A DNA stretch of 36,546 bases, taken from the NCBI GenBank assembly GCA_014382495.1, contig JACNJR010000006.1, positions 1-36,546 on the forward strand, read 5' to 3'. Each line of letters starts with the position of its first letter. Positions within the stretch are counted from its first letter, which is position 1. This document shows, piece by piece, positions 27,448 to 35,566 of the stretch. Below the pieces are notes generated by a model. That model was not told where the DNA came from, did no database searches, and was given only the letters and a program-made list of their open reading frames with translations. This DNA comes from Candidatus Cloacimonadota bacterium (lineage in GTDB: Bacteria > Cloacimonadota > Cloacimonadia > JGIOTU-2). A program made the translations under genes and the position numbers.

Positions 27448-28692
27448 ATGGAGTATAAGTTACTTTCAAACAGCGATATGAAGGCGATTGATGCTTTAAA
27501 AGAGTTTCACGGCGGAGCAAAAAAAATTAGTGAAACTATCACAAAAATGCGAGATCTTGAAACGAGAAAAAAGATTCTGAAAGAAAAAGGTTTCGGAGAT
27601 ATGATTGAAGATGCGGAAAATCTCGTAAAAAAATTCGCCAAAGCTGGAGATTTTGAAACGAAAAACAATATTTCTTACAATGATAAATTTGGAATTGCCA
27701 CAGCACAAGTTTCCGGCTGGCAAGGTGCACCGGTGACTCATCACGCAATGAAGAGAATTGCAAAAAGCGCCGAAACTGACGAACCTTGTTTTGTCCCTTC
27801 TGAATTTATTTCTGTGGTTGCCCTAACGGATAATTATGTTTACAATGGCGATTTGCTCGCAACTCTCACAATGGCAGAAAATATAATGAAGGGTTCAAAA
27901 TTCTGTAGCACAAATCTTATCGGTATTCCTCAACCAGAAAAAAGATTTGTCGAATTAGAAAAAATTACAGGCAAAAATTTCGAGAGAACTGATCTCAGAG
28001 ATGGAAATTCTATGCTAATTCTAAAAAATCAAGGAACCTTTTTTGGGAATTTTGGTGGAATCGAAGTTGCAAACGACAATCACCTTATCTATCTCGACGG
28101 AATTACAAGAACCGCACTTGCAACTGGCGCAGATTTTTTCCTGAATCCAAGCTGGAGCACAATTGTCGCAATTTGCTATTATGGGCGCGATATTCCAAAT
28201 ATTCATATAAAAATTTCTATGCTGCTCGCAACGCAAAATCTGATGCAATTCCGAATGCTTCTGAACATAATGAAAGAGTACCTTCGCGACGATATGACCT
28301 CGCCATTATATGAAATCAATATTGGAAATGGTGTGGACGCAGAAAATTTCATAAAATGCGCAAAGGAACTGAAAGAAAGCGGAATTAAAGGTGTCAGTTT
28401 GTCCGCTCATATCAGAATAAATCCTGATTTGGGAATTGAAAATTTCAACTGGACAGAAAATATGCACAAAGTTTTAGAAAGCGGAACAGATATAACTTTT
28501 AAGTATGAATCTGATGGAACTGCGCGTGAAATGGATACGATGGAGACATATTTCCTTCCTGAAGATGAGCGAAATAAGAATGCAGAAAAAATTGGTGATG
28601 TGATTTTCCACAAAGCACTTCAAGCATCCAAAGATGGAAGAGATATGATGAGAAGAGGTATTAGAGTAAAATTTGGCGAAAGTTCATATTAA
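27448..28692 (+). CDS. Conserved-looking soluble protein of unknown function, between guaD and panB
   Basis: 414 aa, not recognised. There is no signal peptide or membrane helix. A helical, charged front (~1-75) is followed by a core with alternating strands and helices typical of an enzyme. Striking segments: VSGWQGAPVTHHAMKRIAKS, FCSTNLIGIPQPEKRF, DGITRTALATGADFFLNPSW, EINIGNGVDAENFIKCAKEL and GVSLSAHIRINPDLGIENFN. The last two could be neighbouring strands of a TIM-type barrel, but that is a guess. It ends in RRGIRVKFGESSY. AAAGGA precedes the ATG by 7 bases. panB begins 37 bases downstream and asnA follows, so a link to ketopantoate, beta-alanine/aspartate or amide chemistry is possible, though nothing in the sequence proves it. 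Confidence 0.75.
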   Translation: MEYKLLSNSDMKAIDALKEFHGGAKKISETITKMRDLETRKKILKEKGFGDMIEDAENLVKKFAKAGDFETKNNISYNDKFGIATAQVSGWQGAPVTHHAMKRIAKSAETDEPCFVPSEFISVVALTDNYVYNGDLLATLTMAENIMKGSKFCSTNLIGIPQPEKRFVELEKITGKNFERTDLRDGNSMLILKNQGTFFGNFGGIEVANDNHLIYLDGITRTALATGADFFLNPSWSTIVAICYYGRDIPNIHIKISMLLATQNLMQFRMLLNIMKEYLRDDMTSPLYEINIGNGVDAENFIKCAKELKESGIKGVSLSAHIRINPDLGIENFNWTENMHKVLESGTDITFKYESDGTAREMDTMETYFLPEDERNKNAEKIGDVIFHKALQASKDGRDMMRRGIRVKFGESSY

Positions 28693-28729
28693 TTAATTTA
28701 AAAAACAATAATTAAGTAAAAAGGGAGAA

Positions 28730-29677
28730 ATGATGGCTGACTCAAAAGTAAAAATTGACATTAGAAAAATGCGTATAATGAAGAGAAAAAAATCTCAAGT
28801 TGCTTGGATTACTTCGTATGATTTTCCGTTCTCGTATGTGGCGGAACAAGCGGGAGTGGATATGATTCTTATTGGAGATTCTGGAGGAATGGTTCAGCTG
28901 GGATACAAGACCACGAATCCTGTAACTATGGACGAGATGATAACAATGGCAAAATCTGTGAGAAAGGGCGCTCCGAATACATTTATCATCGGTGATATGC
29001 CACAAGGAACTTACGAAGTTGGTGAAAAAGAAGCGGTTGTGAACGCTCTCAGATTTATCAAAGAGGCAGATTGCGATGCTATTAAATTGGAGGGTGGAAT
29101 ACGAGTTGCTTCAAAAGTAAAAGCAATTGCAGACGCTGGAATTCTGGTTATGGGACATCTGGGTTTGACTCCGCAAAGCAGTGCAAGTTTTGGCGGTTAT
29201 AGAGTGCAAGGCAAGACAGTAAAGAGTTTTGAAAACACACTTCAAGATGCTTTTGCATTACAAAAAGCTGGAACTTTTGCAGTTTTGCTTGAAGCAATGC
29301 CTTCGGAATCTGCCGGACAGATTACGAAACAGCTCGACATCCCAGTTTATGGAATCGGTGCTGGCACACAAGTTGACGGACAGCTCATAATTATGCACGA
29401 CCTTATGGGCTTTTATGAACCATTCAGACCATACTTCGCAAAATGCTATATTCCAGATGTGATTAAAGAGTTTGAAAAGAAAATTTCCAGCGCATCAGAT
29501 ATTAGGCAGATGGGCATTGACGAACGAAATGATGGAATACTTCTGCTTGCCAAAATGGCTGCCACAAAATATGTTCAAGATGTGAGAAATAGGAAATTTC
29601 CAGGTGAAGAATACACTTATCCCATAAAGGATAAATGGTTGGAGAAACTTAAAAAATCGAAAATGTGGAAGGAGTAA
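28730..29677 (+). CDS. panB: Ketopantoate hydroxymethyltransferase PanB (3-methyl-2-oxobutanoate hydroxymethyltransferase)
   Basis: 315 aa, about 50 longer than E. coli PanB. The family blocks are intact: ITSYDFPFSYVAEQAGVDMI, GDSGGMVQLGY, MPQGTYE, KLEGG, MGHLGLTPQS, the catalytic glutamate in LLEAMPSE, YGIGAGTQVDGQ, and at the end FPGEEYTYP. The enzyme adds a hydroxymethyl group from methylene-tetrahydrofolate to alpha-ketoisovalerate, the first step to pantothenate. Extra length comes from an insert of about 25 residues around KKISSASDIRQMGIDERNDG and a basic tail. ATGATG offers two starts; GGGAG lies too close to the first, so 28733 may be used. panC and panD are not nearby. Confidence 0.92.
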   Translation: MMADSKVKIDIRKMRIMKRKKSQVAWITSYDFPFSYVAEQAGVDMILIGDSGGMVQLGYKTTNPVTMDEMITMAKSVRKGAPNTFIIGDMPQGTYEVGEKEAVVNALRFIKEADCDAIKLEGGIRVASKVKAIADAGILVMGHLGLTPQSSASFGGYRVQGKTVKSFENTLQDAFALQKAGTFAVLLEAMPSESAGQITKQLDIPVYGIGAGTQVDGQLIIMHDLMGFYEPFRPYFAKCYIPDVIKEFEKKISSASDIRQMGIDERNDGILLLAKMAATKYVQDVRNRKFPGEEYTYPIKDKWLEKLKKSKMWKE

Positions 29678-29753
29678 ATTTGACAAAAAAAATTTGCTTT
29701 TCATTTCAATGCACTAAATTATTAATCAAAAAATATAGAAGGAGAATTTAAAA

Positions 29754-30881
29754 ATGGCTGATAAAAAAGCTGATCTTGCAGGACCAGGAATTAGCACTTA
29801 TGAAGAGGTAGAAAAGATACTTCCGAACGATTACAAGTCATTGTTAACGCCCAAAGAGACAATGATTGCTCTCTTTGAAATGAAAAAGTACATTGAGGAA
29901 AATCTCTGTAAAGAGCTAAATCTGATAATGGTTCAAGTTCCGCTCATTGTGGATAAAAACAGCGGAGTTAATGACTATCTCGACCGTGACGGTTCGCGTA
30001 CGCCGATTGAATTTCCTTGCGGATTAGGACTTGATAAACCGATTAGAGCACAAGTTGTTCAAGCAGCAACAAAATGGAAAAGAATGGCTCTGACACAATT
30101 CAAATGTGATGTTGACGAAGGAATTTGTACCGATATGAAAGCTGTGCGAAAGGACTATTTTCTCGACCACGACCACTCATCTTATGTTGACCAATGGGAT
30201 TGGGAGAGGGTGATGACAGCTGACCAGAGAAATCTCGAATTTTTGAAAGAGGTTATCAGAAAAATCTGGAAAGTTTTACTGGGTGCCGGAAGATATGCGC
30301 AGGAAATGTTTCCACAATTGAAATCCGATAAGTATCCAGATTTTCCTGAAGAGTTGAAATTTATTCACGCAGAAGATATTCTGGATATGTATCCTGACCT
30401 TCCGCGAAAGCAGCGAGAGACAGAGATTATAAAAAAATATCCAGCAGTTTTTATTATCGGAATTGGCTGGGTTCTCAAAGATGGATATCCTCACGAAATG
30501 CGAGCCGCTGACTACGATGATTGGGTAACACAAACCAAAACACCAGACGGAAAAACAATGCATGGGCTCAACGGCGATATTCTTGTTTGGAATCCTGTCA
30601 CAAAACGGCGTCATGAACTGACTTCAATGGGAATTCGCGTTACAAAAGATACAATGAAAAAGCAACTCAAAATCACAAACCAGCTCGATTTTCTGGAACT
30701 TCCGTATCATCAGGCAATTCTGAATGATGAGATTCCGTTAAGTATTGGCGGCGGAATTGGTCAATCAAGAACTTATATGTATTTTCTCAGAAAAGCACAT
30801 CTCGGCGAAGTAAGCGTAACAGTTTGGCCTCAAATTCTGAAAGATATTTGCAGAGAAAAGAATATTAATGTTTTAGAGTAG
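29754..30881 (+). CDS. asnA: Aspartate-ammonia ligase (asparagine synthetase A)
   Basis: 375 aa against about 330 in E. coli; the surplus is mainly a ~40-residue N-terminal lead before the KETMIALFEMKKYIEENL segment. Diagnostic blocks are present: WKRMALTQF, SSYVDQWDWERVM, FIIGIGWVL, RAADYDDW, LNGDILVWNPV, LTSMGIRV and SIGGGIGQSRTYM, the class II aminoacyl-synthetase-like active site that activates aspartate with ATP and adds ammonia. AAGGAG is upstream. A TTGACA at 29680-29685 in the 76-base gap lacks a clear -10, so read-through from panB is likely. Ammonia from guanine deaminase two genes upstream could in principle be used here (inference). Confidence 0.95.
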   Translation: MADKKADLAGPGISTYEEVEKILPNDYKSLLTPKETMIALFEMKKYIEENLCKELNLIMVQVPLIVDKNSGVNDYLDRDGSRTPIEFPCGLGLDKPIRAQVVQAATKWKRMALTQFKCDVDEGICTDMKAVRKDYFLDHDHSSYVDQWDWERVMTADQRNLEFLKEVIRKIWKVLLGAGRYAQEMFPQLKSDKYPDFPEELKFIHAEDILDMYPDLPRKQRETEIIKKYPAVFIIGIGWVLKDGYPHEMRAADYDDWVTQTKTPDGKTMHGLNGDILVWNPVTKRRHELTSMGIRVTKDTMKKQLKITNQLDFLELPYHQAILNDEIPLSIGGGIGQSRTYMYFLRKAHLGEVSVTVWPQILKDICREKNINVLE

Positions 30882-30923
30882 ATAAACAAAGATTAGGCAA
30901 GTATTTGCTGCAAAAGATAAATT

Positions 30924-30963
30924 AAAAAAGAAGCCAGAGTTTTTATACCAATGGCTTCTTTTT
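30924..30963. terminator. Bidirectional terminator between asnA and the LpxH-like gene
   Basis: GAAGCCA (30930-30936) pairs with TGGCTTC (30952-30958), flanked by an A run on the left (30924-30929) and a T run on the right (30959-30963), so the stem extends to about 12 bp and works on either strand. It lies between convergent genes. Confidence 0.88.
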
Positions 30964-30969
30964 AATTAA

Positions 30970-30990
30970 TTTTCAATTTTCAATTTTCAA
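30970..30990. repeat. Three tandem TTTTCAA units
   Basis: Three exact 7-base TTTTCAA copies end immediately at the stop codon of the minus-strand phosphoesterase. Probably replication slippage; copy number may vary between strains. Confidence 0.75.
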
Positions 30991-31719
30991 TCATTCCCAA
31001 TATTTCAATTCAACTTTTTCATCATCAATAAGCAAATAAGAATAATGAGAAATCCAATCTCCCAAATTAATATACTTTCCATTTTCAAAACGCAGAATTC
31101 TCGGCAGATGAATGTGTCCCATTATGACATAATCAAATCCTGCTGCAAATTTCTTTCGTGAAAAATTTATCAAACCTTGCTCGAGTTTTGTTTTTTTCTT
31201 TTCGGAAACTTTTCTATTCTTGCTCGAACGAGACATCCATTTCCCCAATTTCAGTCCTGTATCTGGATGGATAAATCCAAAAAGTGTGCTTACGAATTTA
31301 TTTCTTAATATAGATTTCAAAAAATGATATCGTGCATCGTTGGAAGTATGCTCGTCACCGTGAGATACAAAAAATTTTCTATCGCTAATTTCGAACTCAT
31401 AATTTTCTAAATAAACTTCTGCTTCTATCTCTTTTTTGAGAAAATTTCTAAATTTGAAGTCGTGATTTCCGGCGAGATATATGATTTTTGTTCCACTTTC
31501 TGAAATTGATTTCAGCTTTGAAAATGTGACAAAATACGATTTTGGAATAACCATTTTGTATTCATACCAAACATCAAAAAGGTCACCTGCGATGATGAGT
31601 TTATCAAGATTGTAGTTTTTAATTTCATCGAGAAATGAATGAAATTTTTCTAATTTTTTTCTCTCTTCGTTATCAATTTGCAGCTTTTGGTGTATGTCCG
31701 AAATGCAGATTATTTTCAT
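30991..31719 (-). CDS. LpxH-like metallophosphoesterase (UDP-2,3-diacylglucosamine diphosphatase family)
   Basis: 242 aa from the preferred start. The calcineurin-type metal motifs appear in order: ISDIH, GDLFDVWYEY, AGNHDF, SHGDEH, GHIHLPR. The GDxxDxW motif and overall length point to the LpxH group, which cleaves UDP-2,3-diacylglucosamine to lipid X in lipid A synthesis; GNHD instead of GNRD is seen in the Bacteroidetes-type relatives, so the substrate is not certain. The frame opens at 31740, but the first seven codons run into a dispersed-repeat sequence, and AAGGA stands about 8 bases before the ATG at 31719, so I prefer the shorter form. The 135-base gap upstream separates it from the phosphate operon. 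Confidence 0.82.
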   Translation of the reverse strand: MKIICISDIHQKLQIDNEERKKLEKFHSFLDEIKNYNLDKLIIAGDLFDVWYEYKMVIPKSYFVTFSKLKSISESGTKIIYLAGNHDFKFRNFLKKEIEAEVYLENYEFEISDRKFFVSHGDEHTSNDARYHFLKSILRNKFVSTLFGFIHPDTGLKLGKWMSRSSKNRKVSEKKKTKLEQGLINFSRKKFAAGFDYVIMGHIHLPRILRFENGKYINLGDWISHYSYLLIDDEKVELKYWE

Positions 31720-31735
31720 ATAAAAATCCTTTTTT

Positions 31736-31753
31736 GCCACGAATTACACGAAT
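31736..31753. repeat. CACGAAT direct-repeat remnant
   Basis: GCCACGAATTACACGAAT contains CACGAAT twice, two bases apart. Such CACGAAT-rich stretches are common dispersed repeats in many environmental bacterial genomes (from memory; copy number here cannot be counted). Confidence 0.35.
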
Positions 31754-31797
31754 AAAATTCTATTCATAAGATTAAACTTTTTACAAATTGCTACAAG

Positions 31798-31842
31798 GCT
31801 GAAAGTTCATTCTGACTTGTCGGAACTCGTTTCAGCACTCCA
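31798..31842. repeat. Dispersed hairpin repeat, copy A
   Basis: Outer stem GCTGAAA (31798-31804) / TTTCAGC (31830-31836); inner stem TTCTGAC (31810-31816) / GTCGGAA (31819-31825) with a 2-base loop; then CTCGTTTCAGCACTCCA (31826-31842). A second copy with the same plan is at 36468-36509. It lies just past the stop of the DUF4159 gene, where it could also shape the 3' end of the operon transcript. Confidence 0.7.
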
Positions 31843-31854
31843 TATCTATAAAAT

Positions 31855-32517
31855 TTAATTGGTCAAAACATAATACACAATATTTATTCCCATCTGAAAT
31901 GCTTTTTCGCGAATTTCCGCAGGGTCTTTATGAATATTTGGCGAAGCCCAACCATCACTGATATTGCTCTCATAAGTGTAAAGCAAAATCATTCTGCCAA
32001 AATTGTCAAAAATTGCGAATGCTTGCGGGCGTTTTTTATCATGTTCGTGAATTTTGGGTAATCCATTTTCAAAATGATAGAAAGAGTGAAAGATTGGATG
32101 TGATGCAGACAATTCTTGAAGTTTTTTATCAGGAAAAACTTTTGCGATTTCACGGCGAAAATGCTTATCCAATCCATAATCATCATCAACATAAATGAAG
32201 CCGCCTTTTTTTAGATAATTTCGCAGATTTTTTATCTCTTCATCGGAAAACACAATATTTCCATGTCCAGTCAAATAAAGAAATGGATAGTCAAAAATCC
32301 TATTGTCTTTAAGCGAGACGATAACCTGCTCATTTTGCGCGTTGATTTCAGTTCGTTGGTTTATTTCCTCACACAAATTTGGAATGACAGATGTGTTGTT
32401 ATACCAATCTCCGCCGCCATCATATTGGATTCTGGCGATTGTAAATTTTGTTTCACTAACCAAATAATTTGGTAATATCAGAGTAATTAACAAATAAATA
32501 ATTGCGATTTTTTTCAT
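31855..32517 (-). CDS. DUF4159 secreted protein
   Basis: 220 aa. A signal peptide (1-~20) is followed by a flavodoxin/GATase-like alpha-beta domain. The DUF4159 pattern is clear: FTIARIQYDGGGDWYNN near the start, LYLTGHGNIVFSDEEIKNLR, the KKGGFIYVDDDYG block, SHPIFHSFYHF, and the conserved end EKAFQMGINIVYYVLT. Function is unknown; members often occur near membrane or secreted proteins of the FCB group. The gene follows the Na/Pi transporter by 16 bases and is the last gene of the four-gene operon. Confidence 0.87.
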   Translation of the reverse strand: MKKIAIIYLLITLILPNYLVSETKFTIARIQYDGGGDWYNNTSVIPNLCEEINQRTEINAQNEQVIVSLKDNRIFDYPFLYLTGHGNIVFSDEEIKNLRNYLKKGGFIYVDDDYGLDKHFRREIAKVFPDKKLQELSASHPIFHSFYHFENGLPKIHEHDKKRPQAFAIFDNFGRMILLYTYESNISDGWASPNIHKDPAEIREKAFQMGINIVYYVLTN

Positions 32518-32533
32518 AAATTCTCTTTCATCT

Positions 32534-34621
32534 TTACTGTTTTTTACTTACAGAAGTAATAATCGTTTTGGCAATGTTGGAAGTATAAACATTGATTTGC
32601 TTCATTAAATCCATCAACTCCATATGAATTCTGTGAGTTGCGACAGATTTGCTTAGTTCGTCGGTAACTCTTTGTAAATGGCTGTTTCGATATTCACTTT
32701 CGAGTTTAGTATATTTTTCTTCTTTCTCCAAAATTTTAATTGCTTCGGAAATACTCAATTTTTTAAAAGCATCTTCCAATCTGCTTATTTGTTTGGAAAC
32801 TTTGATGTGATAAGCAAGAATTTCCTCTTTTCCTTTTTCGGAAAAATCATCTTTCAAACTTAATTTTTTCTCAATTAGCGGTACAATATTTTTATCGATA
32901 ATATCGGCGATACTTTCGATATCATTCACCGAAGACATCATCACATAAATTTCGTTCGTCTGTTCATCATTCAAATCTTTTCGTTGAATTTTTACCAGAT
33001 ATTCAAGAACTCGTTCTTCCAGAAAATCGATTTTATTTTCCCGCATCGTAATGCCTTCTAAAAGCGAGATATTTGGATAGATTTCATCTGGTTGTTCTTT
33101 CTTATCAAAGAATGGTTTTATGGCTGCATTCAACATTCTTTTTGATATTTTTATCATTCGCAAAACTTCCGATTTTGCCAAATCAATTGCCAAGGAAGGT
33201 GTTGCTATCACCTTTTCGTCTAAATGTTTTATCTTTGGTTTTATGCCAGTTTCAAACTTTTTCTTTGGAAAGATTTTGAAAATCAAAGCGGCAAAAATAG
33301 TTGTGAATGGTAAGAAAATCAGACCAAAACCGACATTGAAAATTGTGTGTGCATTGGCAATCTGCCTTGGAACAAATGCACTTCTTGCGGCAATATCGGT
33401 CATAACCGCATCAGCACCTGGCGAGATAGAGCGGATAAAATCGGCATAAGTTGGAATCCAGAAAATGAAGAGAGCCACTCCGGTAACTTTGAAAATTACA
33501 TGTGCAATTGCAACTCGTTTTGCGTCTCGAGAAGTGTGAATGCTTGCCAATCCGGCAGTAATACAAGTTCCAATATTTGAACCAAAAATCAGTGGAATTC
33601 CGGCTTCAAGTGAAAGCAATCCTTGCGAAGCCAAAACAATCACAATTCCAGTGAAAGCACTACTGCTCTGAATTAAGCCAGTAAATAGCGCACCCACCAA
33701 AACTCCCAAAAGTGGATTTTCCAATCTTAAAAGTAGATTTATAAAACCTTCATAAGAACGAAGTGGATACATTGCTTTCGACATAATGTGCATTCCGAAA
33801 AACAGAATACCGAAACCAAGAATTGATTCGCCCAGATTCTTTAATGATTGTTTTTTGACAAACACTTTCAGAATAAATCCGACTGCTATCATCATCAAAG
33901 CGTAATCTGTGAATTTGAAAGCAATTAATTGAGCGGTGATTGTAGTTCCGATATCGGCACCCAAAATCACACCTAAAGATTGAGCGAAAGTCATCAATTC
34001 TGCTTGTACGAAACTCACCAACATTACTGTTGTGGCACTACTACTTTGGATTATCATAGTTACGAATGCGCCAACAGCAAGCCCTATAACTCTATTTTTT
34101 GTGAGTGCGGAAAGGATTTTACGCATCTTGTTGCCTGTGGCTTTTTGCATACCGTCACTCATCATTCCCATTCCCAAAAGGAATAGTCCCAATCCACCCA
34201 AAACGCCTGTAATTAGGAAAAATATCCATCTCGAATCACGCGCTTCTAATTCAAAATAAACGATATCATTTTTGTATAAATCGTTTTGAATGCGGGCAGA
34301 ACATTTATATTTACCTTTTTTAGAACCTAATGTGAAATAGGTTTTTGCATTTCCATTCTCATCTGTCAGAACGATTTCATTTTCGATTTTATAATCATTT
34401 GCTTTTGCCGAAACAATTTCAAAAGTAACAGCAATATTTTCAACTGGCTGACCATTTTCGTCTGTTACCGTTACCAGAAGTGGTTGCTCAACTTTTTTAC
34501 CGACCACATTTATGAGCGAATAACTCATAACATCTTTCGATTTTTCTATCCTTAAAGAATTTCCAAATAGTGAGAATGCAACCAAAGAAATTAAGATTAA
34601 CAGTTGTATTTTTTTTGACAT
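32534..34621 (-). CDS. Na+/phosphate cotransporter with N-terminal Ig-like and C-terminal PhoU-like domains
   Basis: 695 aa. Residues 1-~20 form a signal peptide or first membrane helix. Residues ~45-125 are an Ig-like (Big_1-type) domain with VTDENGQPVENIAVTFE and TDENGNAKTYFTLG. The NptA/PNaS transporter core (~135-455) shows the two inverted repeats with their QSSSATT and QSSSAFT marks, each followed by a GADIGTT / GSNIGTC block. The rest (~480-690) is a PhoU-like helical bundle. Phosphate is the family substrate. The extracytoplasmic Ig domain before the transporter is unusual. Gaps of 16 bases on both sides tie it to Ppx/GppA and DUF4159. Confidence 0.92.
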   Translation of the reverse strand: MSKKIQLLILISLVAFSLFGNSLRIEKSKDVMSYSLINVVGKKVEQPLLVTVTDENGQPVENIAVTFEIVSAKANDYKIENEIVLTDENGNAKTYFTLGSKKGKYKCSARIQNDLYKNDIVYFELEARDSRWIFFLITGVLGGLGLFLLGMGMMSDGMQKATGNKMRKILSALTKNRVIGLAVGAFVTMIIQSSSATTVMLVSFVQAELMTFAQSLGVILGADIGTTITAQLIAFKFTDYALMMIAVGFILKVFVKKQSLKNLGESILGFGILFFGMHIMSKAMYPLRSYEGFINLLLRLENPLLGVLVGALFTGLIQSSSAFTGIVIVLASQGLLSLEAGIPLIFGSNIGTCITAGLASIHTSRDAKRVAIAHVIFKVTGVALFIFWIPTYADFIRSISPGADAVMTDIAARSAFVPRQIANAHTIFNVGFGLIFLPFTTIFAALIFKIFPKKKFETGIKPKIKHLDEKVIATPSLAIDLAKSEVLRMIKISKRMLNAAIKPFFDKKEQPDEIYPNISLLEGITMRENKIDFLEERVLEYLVKIQRKDLNDEQTNEIYVMMSSVNDIESIADIIDKNIVPLIEKKLSLKDDFSEKGKEEILAYHIKVSKQISRLEDAFKKLSISEAIKILEKEEKYTKLESEYRNSHLQRVTDELSKSVATHRIHMELMDLMKQINVYTSNIAKTIITSVSKKQ

Positions 34622-34637
34622 AAATTCTTTTCCAATT

Positions 34638-35549
34638 TTACTTTAAATATTTATCGAACATCAAACCGTGACGCAATCCGCGGTCGCTAATTGTGAAAGA
34701 TTCAATTTGAAAAATTTCCATAATTGTCTTGATAATTCCAGCTCCACCCAAAATCACATCTGCTCTTTTGGGTTGTAGTCCCGGAATTTGTTTTCGTTCT
34801 TCGATAGTTTTACTTTGATACATTTCAATTTGCTTTTTCACTTCGGCAAGAGTCATTTGAGAACCTTGAATTATTTTAGGATCATATTTAACCATTTTGT
34901 GCATAACTGCAGCCATACTGGTGACAGTTCCACCGATCCCAACTAGGAAATCTGCATTTTTGTTGGGAATTTTTTCGCTGAAAAATTTCATTAAATGATT
35001 CAGCATATTTTGCAATTCTTCATCTGTGACGGGATCTGAAAGCAAGTATTCATTGGTGGGAAAAATTGCCCCCAAACCTAAGCTAACGCTATCTTTGAGT
35101 TCGGTTCCTTTGCCAACGATAAATTCAGTGCTGCCACCGCCGGTATCGAAAACAACAATATTTTTATCTGTGTTTCCAATTGTGGATAATACAGCCAAAT
35201 ATGACAATCTTGCTTCTTCTTTTCCTGAAATTACTTTGATGGTAAGTCCAAATTCGTCTTTTGCTCTTTTTAGGAAGATATCGCTGTTTTGGGCAGTTCG
35301 CAAACACATCGTGCCGACTGCTGAGATCTCTTCGACATTTTCCTTTTCCGCTTGCTCCATAAATTCTTTTAAAGCGATGATATTCCTATCCATCGCTTCA
35401 TCGGACAATATTCCGGTTTTTAGAAGTCCTTCTCCCAATCTGGAAATATTATTTTTTTCCAAAATTGTTTTTGCTTTTCCGTCTTCAACAGAAAACAGAA
35501 AAAATTTGATCGAGTTCGAACCAATATCCAAAATTGCACATTTTTTCAT
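34638..35549 (-). CDS. Ppx/GppA-family exopolyphosphatase or pppGpp phosphohydrolase
   Basis: 303 aa, the short form with only the two ASKHA-type domains and no C-terminal HD part. Motifs: LDIGSNSIKF at the start (phosphate-1), FDTGGGSTEFIVG (near residues 135-147, phosphate-2) and VGIGGTVTSMAAV. Catalytic Glu is expected near 116-120 (KEEARL). Short family members mostly degrade polyphosphate. Being next to a phosphate transporter and a CYTH-like protein favours polyphosphate over pppGpp, but sequence alone does not decide. AAGAAG lies before the start. Confidence 0.92.
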   Translation of the reverse strand: MKKCAILDIGSNSIKFFLFSVEDGKAKTILEKNNISRLGEGLLKTGILSDEAMDRNIIALKEFMEQAEKENVEEISAVGTMCLRTAQNSDIFLKRAKDEFGLTIKVISGKEEARLSYLAVLSTIGNTDKNIVVFDTGGGSTEFIVGKGTELKDSVSLGLGAIFPTNEYLLSDPVTDEELQNMLNHLMKFFSEKIPNKNADFLVGIGGTVTSMAAVMHKMVKYDPKIIQGSQMTLAEVKKQIEMYQSKTIEERKQIPGLQPKRADVILGGAGIIKTIMEIFQIESFTISDRGLRHGLMFDKYLK

Positions 35550-35566
35550 TTTTACTTCTTAAATGT

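Noticed and set aside
29680-29685. TTGACA before asnA
   Set aside because: The sequence at the -10 distance is CATTTC/ATTTCA; the later TAAATT is too far away.
30970-30990. Start of a CRISPR or satellite array
   Set aside because: Only three 7-base units without spacers.
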